Positions 20,816-33,300 of a stretch of 64,000 nt of DNA are shown piece by piece. The notes beneath the pieces were generated by a model. It made no database searches, was not told where the DNA came from, and was given only the letters and a program-made list of their open reading frames with translations. The stretch's first letter is position 1, and every line of letters starts with the position of its first letter. Source of the DNA: Galaxea fascicularis. Lineage: Eukaryota > Cnidaria > Anthozoa > Scleractinia > Euphylliidae. A program made the translations under genes and the position numbers. The DNA is taken from the NCBI GenBank assembly GCA_948470475.1, contig OX419347.1, positions 5,946,143 to 6,010,142 on the forward strand, in the 5' to 3' direction.

Positions 20816-20886
20816 TTGGTGTATTCATACATGTAGTATTGTAATGTATTAGTGCCTTATATGTGAGCTAGCATGACGTTCTTGCC

Positions 20887-20894
20887 TTAAAAAT
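20887..20894. other. Right target-site duplication of the 11.8 kb element
   Basis: TTAAAAAT follows CGTTCTTGCC directly. The direct repeat is exactly 8 bp: the flanking bases on both sides differ. Confidence 0.75.
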
Positions 20895-21354
20895 TCACAA
20901 CTGCAGATTGGCCGCCATTTTTTGTTTGCGGTAGTTTGGAGAGGTTACCAAGCACAATATACATCAAGCCGCAAACCTTATGCTCTCGGGAGGGGTAGTT
21001 CGGGATAAAACAAATACATAAAATTTATATTTCATACTGCTTACAGTCGGAAAACTGGAAACTTCTAATCAATTTTAGTACAAGAATCTTATCTAATTTA
21101 TCTCTTAAACCTAATTCTTAAACCAAATTACCTAAATCTCATACAGTATGACAAAATTCCCCCTCTATCCGTCCCTCCCACAGTAACCTGTAAGAGACAT
21201 CCCATTTGGCCTGCTCTCCAATATCCTCTTGACCGGTTGGTCGTGGATACTTCTAAAATCGGTAGCGATTGACACCGAAAGAAACACCAAAAGCTTTGAT
21301 TACGAATGCGATTTTAATAACTCGAGTTTGTTTGTCGCTTTAAAAGACTCCAAG
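20895..21354. promoter_or_regulatory. 5' flank of the AP-1 mu gene, right half of the split divergent promoter
   Basis: This flank lies between the right target duplication and the AP-1 mu start codon. An in-frame ATG at 21229 would add 42 residues but does not fit the family start. No TATA box was recognised. Confidence 0.4.
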
Positions 21355-24300
21355 ATGTCTATGTCTGCAGTTTTTGTCCTTGATATCAAAGGAAAGGTGA
21401 GCTACGTGTAGTTCTTTGTACAATTTGCAATGGTTTGTATTCAAGCTACTCTTTCTTGAAAAGAGCCTTTATAATTCACCGAATTGGCGTAAGCTGAGTC
21501 CTTTCTCGCGTTTGCAATTAAATAATACTCTTGTGATAACATTCTAGGTGATAATTTCACGAAATTATCGCGGAGATATTGAAATGTCTTCGATAGAGAA
21601 GTTCATGCCCCTTGTACTAGAGAAGGAAGAAGAGGGCACTCAAACGCCTATTTGCGTACATCAAGATGTCACCTTTGTCTACATCAAATACAACAACCTT
21701 TACCGTATCCTTTCATCTGATCGAATAACCGAGTATAGTGAAAGTAAGTAGAATGCCCTACAGGTCACTTCTGACCATTAGTCTAGTGAAATCAAATCAT
21801 GACCATCACTTTATCACCAATGATCAAGTCATTAAACAGGCAGCCTAGGCGTCCTGTGTGAGACCTGGGGTTATTTATGTATTGAAAGCTGCAAATGCCC
21901 CGGAATTAGGCAGTTCAGTGTACAGGTCAACTGAAGAAACCATAATATAAAGATAACTGCTTTTTTATTTTGATCAGATCTTTTGAAAATACCACCAATA
22001 TCTGTAGCTTTCAGTTTGTAAATAACTCCAGGTCTCACATGGTACCCTGGGCGGCATGTGGTTATTAAATTATTGGAAAGAAAGTCATTACTTCTCCCTT
22101 CATATTTTATAAACAGTGGAACTGACCAGTGCAAACTATTATGGTTTTAATTTTGAACTGAGAGTGTTTGTATACAATCACGCACAGTCACCAACAAATG
22201 ACAATGATAGCACGCCATTTATGTGCAATGCTTAAGTCTCCTGTGGGTCATCAAGTTAAAGCAGTATCTGACGTATATCATGCTTGATATTCATTATATA
22301 TCCTATTGTTCAGTGGCTGGCAAATTTGAATATCAAAAGAAATTTGACGTCAATGTTTGTAAACAAGAAACATCGCTATTCTTTGAAACATTTCTTTTGG
22401 TATTAGAAACCCAGTAAACTGTGCTTTGTCATCAGTGTGTTGAATATAAACAAATCAAAATACAAGCTCACAGAGAGCTCGGCTTTTTGACAAATCAAAA
22501 TGTAAGCTCTCAATCTTGCAGAGTATCCCCTGATTTAAGCAAAGTCGACGTATAGCTTCACCGCTAAATATCAGGTGATACTCTGGTATATTTAAGCGGA
22601 TAATTGTCAAATACATGCGTGTATGCTTGAGTTTTTAAAACAACATGATTAACCCATCCTGATCTCTCTGCGACTTTTATCAGTAATGGAACAACTTATA
22701 CCCTGTTCACACCAAAGAGTTACACATGTTTTTATAGTCTTTCCCGTAAAACCGTGAACACCTGAAATATCTATGGAATGTTATTGTATTTCAAGTAAAA
22801 AGCCAATCATGCATGAGAAAACTAAACTGCAAACAGTAATGGTAATTAGGTTGTGGTTTCATGTTGCTTCTGATTGGTCGCGGAACAATAAACATTCCAC
22901 AAATTTTTTCTGGTGTTCAAGGTTTTACGGGAAAGAGTGTAAGAGTGGTTTAGGTAAACAAGGGTCAACAATTGACTGTTCCCACTGCATGCGCTCTCAA
23001 AGTGTTTAAAACCTGTTTTTAAAAGAGTTAAGCGAGTTAAGCAACGCTTTGAATGTGAACTACTTGGTGGCATGACATTGGAAAACTGCTTTGTTCAAAA
23101 TGGTGGGAGACGGAGTGGGTACAGGACTTGTATCCATGCCCCTAACAAAGGAGTATGAGCCAGTTATTGCCCCTGGAGTAATACTGCTACTTGTTTTTAT
23201 AAGACATTATCAGATTAACTCCTTGACGATTGTTTGTAGTTGTTTCAATGACTAAAAAGAATGCAAATGTAGCATTGCTGTTTGTTTTCCTTCACAAGAT
23301 GGTTCAGGTAAGTTTTGTGAATTGCTAATAATTAATTTTGTTCCATTTGTAATATCACATTCATTCACAACGGTTGTAGCAGTTGAGTATGCTACAAAAG
23401 CAGTAGTGAAACGAAAGCCTAAAAATAATTTGATACCTTTACAGCACTGTACTAACTGAGCTTATGAGCAAAGTGGAAGCTGGTGATTAATTTGAATCAT
23501 TGGTTATGCAGTGTATTTGTTGGCTGGATAACTATGTTATTGGAATCTAGATAGAATTTTTTTTCGGGGGGTGGGGGGGGGGTTATCACAGGTGTTTTAG
23601 AATTAATTAACCCTTTAAGCCGGGAGATCAAAATTTAAATTCTTGTTTGTTGCCCCTACACATCTCCTATAGAAGTGGTGGAGAGAAGTGGTTAAAATAT
23701 CACAAATTTATCTTGTTTGATACTGACCACTCTGTTTTGTAAGGCATTGAAATTACAAAGAGAATTTTACTGCTGATCACTGTTTCAAAGCATGATTACC
23801 CCTATTTCTTGGGTCTTAAAGAGCCCTCACAGACATCCCCTTTCACACTTGGTCATTAACCTTGCAAAAGTAACTTGTTTTTGGGAAGCAACATTCTACA
23901 GCTGTACCGTGTAAGGTAATCTTGAGATATGCAGGACATAATATGTATAGCAACAATAGGAGGCACCTTCCTTAACCCTTAAACCCCTTAGAGTGACCAA
24001 TGTTTAATTTCTCTTTAAAGTAACACTGCTCAATCAAACACAAAGGTTATGAGAAAAGAAGGAAGTGATCAATGATGATCAAAGGTCTTGATTGTTTAAC
24101 AAGTTCTCCTCATCATTACTATGACTTGTAGCACGATACACATGTACATCAGTGGTTGCTGAAATATATTTTGCAATATCTTTGCAAGCTAACGACGGAT
24201 TTCGTTCAAACCTTCTACATTACATGTACTTCAGCAAGGATTGAAGTTAAGTCATATGTTAAAGAATTATCATTTGGAAGAACCAAGGAATAAAAAAATC

Positions 24301-27300
24301 TTGAAGACGCAAGAAAATAGTTACGAAATCAGCATGTAACGCATAACAGCTAATTTGCATGAAATAATTAAAAACGTAAAATTACACCCTCAAAGCAATC
24401 CCTTTTAGAAAATTCAACCGAGCAGAAATATTAAATACGAAAAAATGACACTATACACAAAATTACAGTCCTCTACATTTATTTTCCAAATAGCGAGAAT
24501 TATAATTCTAAGTACGGTTGCAATAAAGTGCTTGTGTAACGCTGAAGGTCCAACAGCGCTCCATGCTTTACAACTATGAGGCTGGCGACTTCCAAACGCA
24601 TCTACAAAAGAAGAGAATTTGTCTGAGTAAAGTTCATAACATTGTTTACAATCGAGTAAGAAAGGTTTTCAAAGATTGCTGACGGCGATGAAGAAATAAA
24701 GAATTTTCATGATCGGAAACTTATCTGTTGAGTACTTTCGATGAGTAAAATTAAACATTACTTACCCATAAGAGAACCTGTATCTCAGCCTCCAGTGAAC
24801 AACGGTTGCTGATACAAAGTTGCAACACAGTTCAGTTACTGGTCTTCATATCCTGCTAAGTGTTATAGTCTTCAGTTGGTTTAAAACGAAGAAATTCTAC
24901 AAACAGTGAATCGGAAACAAATTTCCAGTTGAACGCCATCTAAGCGTAACGATCAAATTACCACCACGCTTGAAGCAGAAAACTTCCCGAATGAAAGGAC
25001 AATTCAAGCCATTTTCCAGCTGAAATCTACAAGAAACATCGAAGAAGACCTGTGTAACCTCTCCTTAGTATCTGGGGGTGTTTTTATAACAAAGCAGGGG
25101 CAAAAAGTAGGAGACCATGAGGTAATCTTGATTGCGTTACAATAGTGCACGAGGTTGGCCAAGCGTTAAACCGAGATGAATACTGAGAGGAATAACCTTT
25201 CAAATGCTTAAAAGATGAAGAAAAAAATTGCCTCTTTGTAGTATACATGAGTTAGAAGTAGTTGGGTCAGTTAATTTTGTTGTATTTTAGCAATAATAGT
25301 CATGCTAAGCAAGCCAAATAGTCAGATGCCACACCCAAAAAGGATCCTAGGTAATTTCTAAACTAAGGTGTAGACAAGAATTATACTATGAAATTTTTCC
25401 AAATATGTTTGTTTGATGTTAATTACTTAATATCTGGAAAGTAAAGATGTTTTGGGGATATTTTACACATTTTCATGAAAGTGCCCCATGTTACACTGAT
25501 GTACATGTGTATCGTGCTACAAGTCTATAGAAAATGTACAAAGAACAGTGGGTCAGAAAATGGGTCAGAAAACAGTTGACTAACTAACACAGCCTTTCAA
25601 AACAGACCTGTTCATGAGACTGTTTTATTTTGCAGGTGTTTACAGACTACTTTAAAGAGCTTGAGGAAGAAAGCATCAGAGATAATTTTGTTGTCATTTA
25701 TGAGTTGCTAGATGAGTTGGTAGATTTTGGCTACCCTCAGTTCACTGAAACAAAGATCCTACAAGAGTAAGTGGCATTCACATGACTGGTTTAATAGCAT
25801 TGTCTCTCTCTCGCTCTCTATGTGGACTGGTCGATGGATCACAATTTTTGTATGCACTTACAGGGTTGTTGCTAAGGTTTTGAAGTAGCTAGAGATTCCT
25901 CATCCTTTGTGGTGTCTGTTAAGAGTATCCAGAGTTCTCATTCATAAAATCCTGGGAAGGTTACTGGTTAGTTAGTTAAAACAGTTAGTCAGTCAATCAG
26001 TCAGTCAGTCAGCCAGTCAAACTGGTCCTTCTCATATTTTTCATAGTACTAGTTCAGAGAATTTGGTTAAACTGTATCAACTGAAGACATAGTGTGATTC
26101 CAGAAAATAATAATTTTTTAGCCCTCCCCACCCCCCATAGAAGGTTCTTGGTTTGCACCACTACCTCTCCAGAAGTTCCAATTTAGCTCCATACCATCTT
26201 TAAAAACCTTTGCTTTTGCCACCCCCCTCCCCCTTGGAATGTCCATTCTTCTGGGAGTGGGAGAGGGTGTATGAATATTTTCTAGAACTGCACATGTTTG
26301 ATGATCATTTCCTTTTTCTCATAACCTGTGTGTTAGCTGAAATGGTGACACTGTAAGGAGAAATTGTCCCTGGATACTGTTAGGGCTTACAGGGTACTCC
26401 ATTTTCTTATTTGTTTTCCAGGTACATCACGCAGGAGGGACACAAGTTAGATGTCGGGGCGCCCAAACCCCCTGTTGCTTTGACTAATGCTGTTTCTTGG
26501 AGAGGAGAGGGGGTCAAATATCGTAAAAATGAAGTCTTTCTGGATGTGATTGAATCAGTTAATTTGCTGGTAAGTTATGTGCTGGACACATCTCTGTTTT
26601 AGCTTGTAAGCTTATGAAGATGGTAGCATACTGTAAGGGAAAGATGTGGTAACCATGGAAAATATTATTGTTACAGTATCTTGTTATATTTTTTTTCTAG
26701 GTCAGTGCCAATGCCAATGTCCTACAGAGTGAAATTGTCGGCACTGTCAAGATGAGATGTTACTTGACTGGCATGCCTGAACTTCGGCTGGGTTTAAATG
26801 ACAAAATTTTGTTTGAAAGTACAGGAAGTAAGTGACTGTCTCAGAATTTGTTTACTTTTGGCACGTCATATTTTATAAAAGTGTCATTTTGTTTTAAGAG
26901 TACAGGTTACTTTCAACAAATTTTCTGAACTGAAACCTTTAGAACTGTAGGAAGAACAATGTCTCCTTCAGTACCAGACGCAGCAGGATCTGTTTTTAGT
27001 GTCATGTGAAAAAAATGCGGGAAATTATTATTTACTCTTAATACCTCCTACTATCCGAGTTTAAGGTCTGTGCTGTAAGCTACGGACCTAGTTTTTTTCC
27101 TGTTCACTTTTTATGGCCCATGCAGGAAGCATGAAAACTTTAAAATTTAGTGGGCTGTACATGAGATTACATCCCACAAAATTGACCAGTCACAGCTCGT
27201 GTACCAACTGAGAGACATAATCTGTGTAATTATTATTTTTTTACAGGAAGCAAGAGTAAGGCAGTGGAGTTGGAAGATGTGAAATTTCACCAGTGTGTTC

Positions 27301-30300
27301 GTTTGTCCAGATTCGAGAATGATCGTACCATTTCTTTTATTCCTCCGGATGGTGAATTTGAGCTGATGTCCTACAGACTCAACACTCATGTAAGAGATGA
27401 ATCTACAGTTGGAACTTAAATCATGTTTAAAAAACCAACCTCATTCAGTGCTGTCAATAAGACTTGGCACTAGCCGAAGCTCTTGCTTATGCCCTATGCT
27501 AATATTCTGTTGTGCATGGTTACAAACAAGGCTGCTATCTCCACCAAAGCATGCATTACTTGCTAAAGTGTTTAAACCCTAATATCAGCAGGTATATTCT
27601 CCAAACTATTCTACATACATTTTCTATGGTTATGATGAGGAGAATTTGTTAAACAATCAAGACTGTTCCTATGTGTTGATCACTTACTTTTTTCTCACAA
27701 CCTTTGTTTGATTGAGCAGTGTAACTTTAAGGAGAAATTAAACATTGGTCACTATTTGGGTTTTAAAGGCTTAAAGGATTCATTGTTTATCAAAAGTTAT
27801 CTTATCACACTTCCTGTTTTGCACATCAAAAGAAAACAAAACATCCTTGTGAATGGCAATATCATAACATACACCAAATGTGTAATATAGTATTACCGGT
27901 AACTTCAAAAAACCTCATCTTTGTGTCCAGCAAAATAAATTTCCTTGGCTCACACATTTTGTGTACCAAAAATTTTACCCTTTGACCAGGTGAAACCTTT
28001 AATCTGGATTGAGTCTGTGATTGAGCGACATTCTCACAGTCGGGTGGAATACATGATTAAGGTATGTTTATCTCCTTGGTACCACATTTTTAAGGAAATC
28101 CTCTCGTATCACATTCAAAAGGCAAATGCATAGGCTGTCTTCATTGATGCATTATTTAGCAGGTGGTAAACCATTCCAGACAGGTTTTTGTGACAGATCA
28201 TGCAACTCTTAATCTAGTAACCTTTGTAGTCAAACTTGGCTCATTTTGAATCTACTTAACAATAATATTCAACCATGCCATTGTGTCTTTGCATTTAGAG
28301 TGTATTCCACTGTCTACAGAAACCCAGAACACATAGCATGAAGATGGTTGAAATTCTCCTACCATAGTTTACAGGGCTGGAAATTAACTTTTTCATCCAT
28401 TCACCAGCTGGCCACATGTTCCAAAAAATTAGTCATCAGCACTAAATTTCTGGTTGTATCGACGACCAGTGAGTTGTAATTTTGAACCCTGGTTTATCAG
28501 TTCTAGTTTACTGTGTTATAGCAGTGTTTTCAATAAGGGCTGACGGCCGGCGAAACTCGCCGTCTACGTCACATGATTTCGCCGCCTACTTTGATTAACA
28601 ACTTACCTCAAATGTTATGAATAGCATGGAACAAATTTGTACCTTCTCCACCCACTCCTAGCCTTTTGCCACCTACCGGTACTCTGATTCTTATTGAAAA
28701 CCCTGTATAGTCTTTCAAAAGTTGAACAGTTTCATGGTCCCAAGGTCTTGTTATTTCAAATCCTGGAAGTTTCAAATAATTTGACTGCACTTTGCCAACT
28801 TATTGCAGGGGGATTGGGGGTGGGAGAGGGGACAAGGTGTCCGCACCACCCTTTTTCCTGTAGTTTTAAACATTCTCTGTAACCAACCTTCTTTCAAGTG
28901 GTATTGTGCATTAGGCAGCTTCATTTTAGTTTTAGTTTCTACAGCCACCTCTTTCTTGGTTTTCTGAATCCACCCCTGGAGTTTGTCATCTTCCTGAGCT
29001 CCTTGGCCCAACCACACCCTGCTAACAGAGCTTATCAGCTGTAGCGGAATGATTTGGTTTTGTTCTCCTAAGGCAAAGAGCCAGTTCAAGAGACGTTCAA
29101 CAGCAAACAATGTTGAAATTCACATTCCAGTGCCACCAGATGCTGACTCTCCTAAATTTAAGGTATGAATTTCTTAATAGGCCATTTGCGAATCACCTCA
29201 GGCCTCTTTTTCAAAGCGATTCTAGGTGCTCATCCTTTCATATGCAAATCAATTTTCATTCACATGAAAATGAGTTTAATTTGCATGTGAATGAAAATTT
29301 ATTTTACATATGAAAAGATGAGTACCTAGACTTGCTTTGAAAAAGAGGCCTGAAGTAATTCGGAAATGGCCTATTCTCATAACCTTTCTCGACACATTCT
29401 TTGTGGTGCTAATCAGTGGCTAACCCCTCAACTACTAGGTTTCCCCTTCCTCTTGGCAAACAGGGCAAGCTAATTGTAAGCTTAGCTAAACTGAAATTTT
29501 CATCTTAGGGTGTAAAGGATGAATTGTCTTTTTTTCTTTTTGTTACGTGTCTGCTACTCTGCAGACCGTTTTTTTCTACAGTTGTCAAATTAACGCTCTG
29601 GAAGGTTACTTACTGTTATCGCTGTTTCGCCATGACATTGATCGAGCCGAAATCAGACTGGTTCTGTACTTCAAACATCGTAGACTTTATTTGTTTTCAC
29701 GAAGACGAGTTTGACTAGGAGAAATGATAAGCAAATAGAAAATAAATACAACAGTGATAAGTGAAGGAAACTCGACAAAATCCAGAAAAACCATAGCATT
29801 CGCGACTTACAGAAATTCCACCAGAATGAACAGCTAGGAAACGAACAGATCCTGGATACACGACGCAATAGCAATTTGCTCTGACGGGTTTGTAGCTATT
29901 TCTAAAATAATCAAACCGTAGCTAACAATTGCGTATAAATACGCGCGAAAAGCGAAAATGTAAATTACTTGACCCGTAGGGACATCATGATCGCACTAGG
30001 AATAAAAACAATAGAAAGCAACGCAAGAATGTTACACCGGCCCCTAAATGCGACAGCACAAAGCATTTATAACAAAATAATGAGATCACGTTCGCAGCGT
30101 GCTTGTTTAATTACGATAAAAGAAAGCTTTATAGAGCGCGTTGTTCGCTACTAGCTTTGTTCAGACTTGTTGTGTTCAAAAGAGGGATTCCCTCTGAGTT
30201 CTGTAAACAAGTGCTTGACCTAAACAGGCTTGCAGTTGAAGCAGTTCCACGCGACATTCACCTCCTAGGACTCGAATCGGTAAAGGAACATCTAAGCGGA

Positions 30301-33300
30301 TTCGAGTAATATAATTTTGTCAATGGGTCGCTGCAGGGTTGATGTCTTGGTTTTCACCGTTACTCTTCGAACGAAGCCGTCTGTGTTATTTCGTTGAACA
30401 TCCACGATACGGGCAAGCGGCCAGCGGCTTCGCGGACAATTCACATCAGCCACTAAGACGATGTCGCCAATGACGAAATTCCTCTTGGGTCAATTCCATT
30501 TTTGTCTTTCTTGAAGGGATGGGAGGTACTCCTTGATCCACCTTCGCCAGAATATGTCCGCCAGGTACTGGATCTGTCGCCACCGCTTGCGAGAGTATAT
30601 TTCATCCTTCTGGAAAAACCCAGGTGGTAGTGATGGACCTGAACGGAGTAAAAGCAAATGATTTGGCGTAAGGGCCTCTAAATCTTTCGGATCATCTGAC
30701 ACTTTAGTGACAGGTCTGCTGTTTTCTGCTTTCCTAGCGGGGCTTGCCTTCTTTTGCAGTCGAAACAGTCGATGACAACCTTCCTTACAGCCGTCCTTGC
30801 TTTGAGAATCCAAAACTTTCCTCGAACCATGGATAACACATGCTCTAGACCTGAATGACCAGACATCAAGTGGTAGTAGCGCACAATCAAATCCACGACA
30901 TGGTGCTTATTTGGCAGGATAATTTGGTGCTTCGCGGGGTATGGAATTGATGCTTGTCTCAAACGCCCACCGACGTACAGCAGACCGCCAACTTTCATTG
31001 GATCAAGCTTGTAGATCGCACTCGTTTTCTTAATTAGCGGTTTCCTCTCCTTAACACTTTTCAAGACGCTGCTTCCGTTTACTACATCTTGCTCTTTGAG
31101 CCGTGATAACTCTTCTTCGAAACTTTGTCGTTGGACGAATTTGAGAATTTCCCTTTCAGCTCTGTCGATCTCGTCTACACTAAAAGGGTCGTACGTCCTG
31201 TCTTCAGGGAAGTCTTGTACTAGTGCCAGTCCTTCTCTACGTCTTTTGGATGACTGCTTCAGCTTCTCCCGATAGCGCAAAATCCAAGCAACGAGTTTCT
31301 TAAGACGATACCATGATGAAAAGTACTCAAGGAGTTGGTTGACACAATTAGTACCAGCGTTGGTAAGAGAGAATAGGGCTTGACTCTCCCTCTTGATTTC
31401 AGGGTCGTTGTCCTGCATTTGGGCGGTGGGCTGAACGGGCCATCTTGATTCTGGCTCCCACAGAAAATCTGGACCATTTATCCAACGATTCTTGGAGATG
31501 ACGGAATCCACCGTGAGACCTCTCGAAGCGTCGTCTGCAGGATTCCCTTCTGAATTCACATACCTCCACTGAGACGGCGAAGATGCATCATGTATGATGG
31601 CTATCCTATTAGCAACAAAAGTGTGAAACCTCTTGTCGTTATTTTGTATGTAGCTGATTACACAAGTACTGTCTGTCCAAAATACAGATTCATCTACGGG
31701 GAGATCGATTTCTTTTCGAAGTATCTTGTCCAGCCTCGATGCCACGACGGCTGCCGACAACTCTAACCTCGGTATTGTCACGGTCTTAAGGGGTGCAGTC
31801 CTTGCCTTTCCCATCATGAAAGAACAGTGTATCGCGTCTTTATCATTCAGAAATCTGAGGTAGGAGACCGCACCATAATCTTGTTGAGAAGTGCCCGAGA
31901 AATGATGTAGTTGCACAGAAACAACTTTACCAAAGCCCGGTGGCTTCAAACAGCGATCAACTGAGAGCTGTTCAAGCTTTGGAAGATCTTCCAACCAACT
32001 TAGCCAACGATTCCTTTCGTCGTCAGGAATAGGGTCATCCCACTCCAATCTTCTACGGTACAAATCTTGTAGAATAACTTTGGCTGAGAGGACAACTGGA
32101 GCTACGAAACCGAGGGGATCGTACAACGAAGAAACAACTGAAAGTAATCCTCTTCTCGTGAGGGGTTTGCTTCTAACTTCAATCTTGAAACAGAACTTGT
32201 CACGTTCCACATCCCAACGTAACCCAAGAGCACGCTCGACGGGTAGCTGACTATCGTGGAGATCCTTGAATGTACCCGCTCTTTCAGACACAGGAAGGGA
32301 TTCAATGACCCTGCGAGAGTTTGAAACCCATTTGGTTAACTTGAAACCTCCCTTTCCTAGAAGCCTTCTAAGATCATCGGTCAGACGAATAGCTTCCTCT
32401 TCTCCTTGCACAGACTTTAAGCAGTCGTCAACATAAAAGTTTCTTTTAACCGTGTTGATTGCCTCGGAGTCAAATTGCTGCAAGTTGTCGTCTGCTGCTT
32501 TCCTTAGAGCAAAGTTCGCACAGCTTGGAGAAGACACTGCACCGAATAAATGAACTCTCATCTGGTACTCTTTAGGTTGACTTTCAAGATCCTTCCCAGG
32601 CCACCACAGGAAGCGTAGGACATCCGAATCGCTGGGTGGAACACGAACTTGGTAGTACATGCACTCTACGTCGGCCATAACAGCGATCCGTTCCTGTCGA
32701 AACCGAGTAAGAACGCCAATGAGGGAGTTGGTCATATCCGGGCCCGGTAGCAGTACGTCGTTGAGAGAAACGCCCCTGTATTTCGCTGCACAGTCAAATA
32801 CAACGCGGACTTTCTCAGGTTTCTTCAGATGGAACACTGGATGATGTGGTAAAACCCAAGTAGCCTTTTCCGATTTAATACTCTGATGATCTGGAACCTG
32901 TCTGGCGTAGTCTTTGTCTAAAAGGTTGTCGATGAAGGAGGAGTACTTCTGGAAGAGATCTGGGTCCTTGATAAGCCTTCTTCTTAACAGCTTCAGTCGA
33001 TGTTCCGCTAGAACTCTGTTGTTTGGCAGACAAGATGGCGAATATCTCCATGGTAAGGCTATCTCATAGTGGCCATCTTTGTAAACGGCGGAAGATTCCA
33101 TGATCTCCAATGCTCTTTTGTCGTCAAGAGACATCTCCTTCGTATTGTCAAACAACGAATCGTTAAATTCCATATTACAAAATCTCTGGAACATGTGATC
33201 GAGTTCGGCGTCTCTTCTAATGAAATTGGTAGTACGAGCACCGTTCCCGTTTCTGCCTAACGGGCCATTAATTGCCCAGCCTAGCAAAGTTCTTGTTGCA

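Larger units (their letters stand above)
9132..20886. mobile_element. 11.8 kb DNA-transposon-like element with kilobase inverted arms of 20-bp repeats
   Basis: The termini (GGCAAGAACGTCATGCTAGC inward) are inverted repeats. The outermost roughly 260 bp match with one noticed mismatch (9151 side C, right-arm side T). The element is flanked by an identical 8-bp direct repeat, TTAAAAAT, at 9124-9131 and 20887-20894, as expected of a target-site duplication. The arms continue inward as tandem arrays of a 20-bp unit in opposite orientation. A last inverted pair (CACCCATTCTCAGCTAACAG at about 12324-12345, its complement at about 16373-16397) marks the inner arm ends. The core between them holds only decayed transposon-like frames. 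An 8-bp duplication occurs in hAT, P and some other superfamilies, but these ends do not start like typical hAT ends. No intact transposase is present, so the copy is non-autonomous or dead. Confidence 0.8.

Noticed and set aside
21229..21354. Upstream in-frame ATG extending AP-1 mu by 42 residues
   Set aside because: The family starts at the Met of [14 protein letters not shown], and the extension shows no family features.
29671..29874. Short hydrophobic minus-strand frame (also at 35918-36121)
   Set aside because: It lies wholly inside each LTR, is duplicated only because the LTRs are, and has no recognisable domain.
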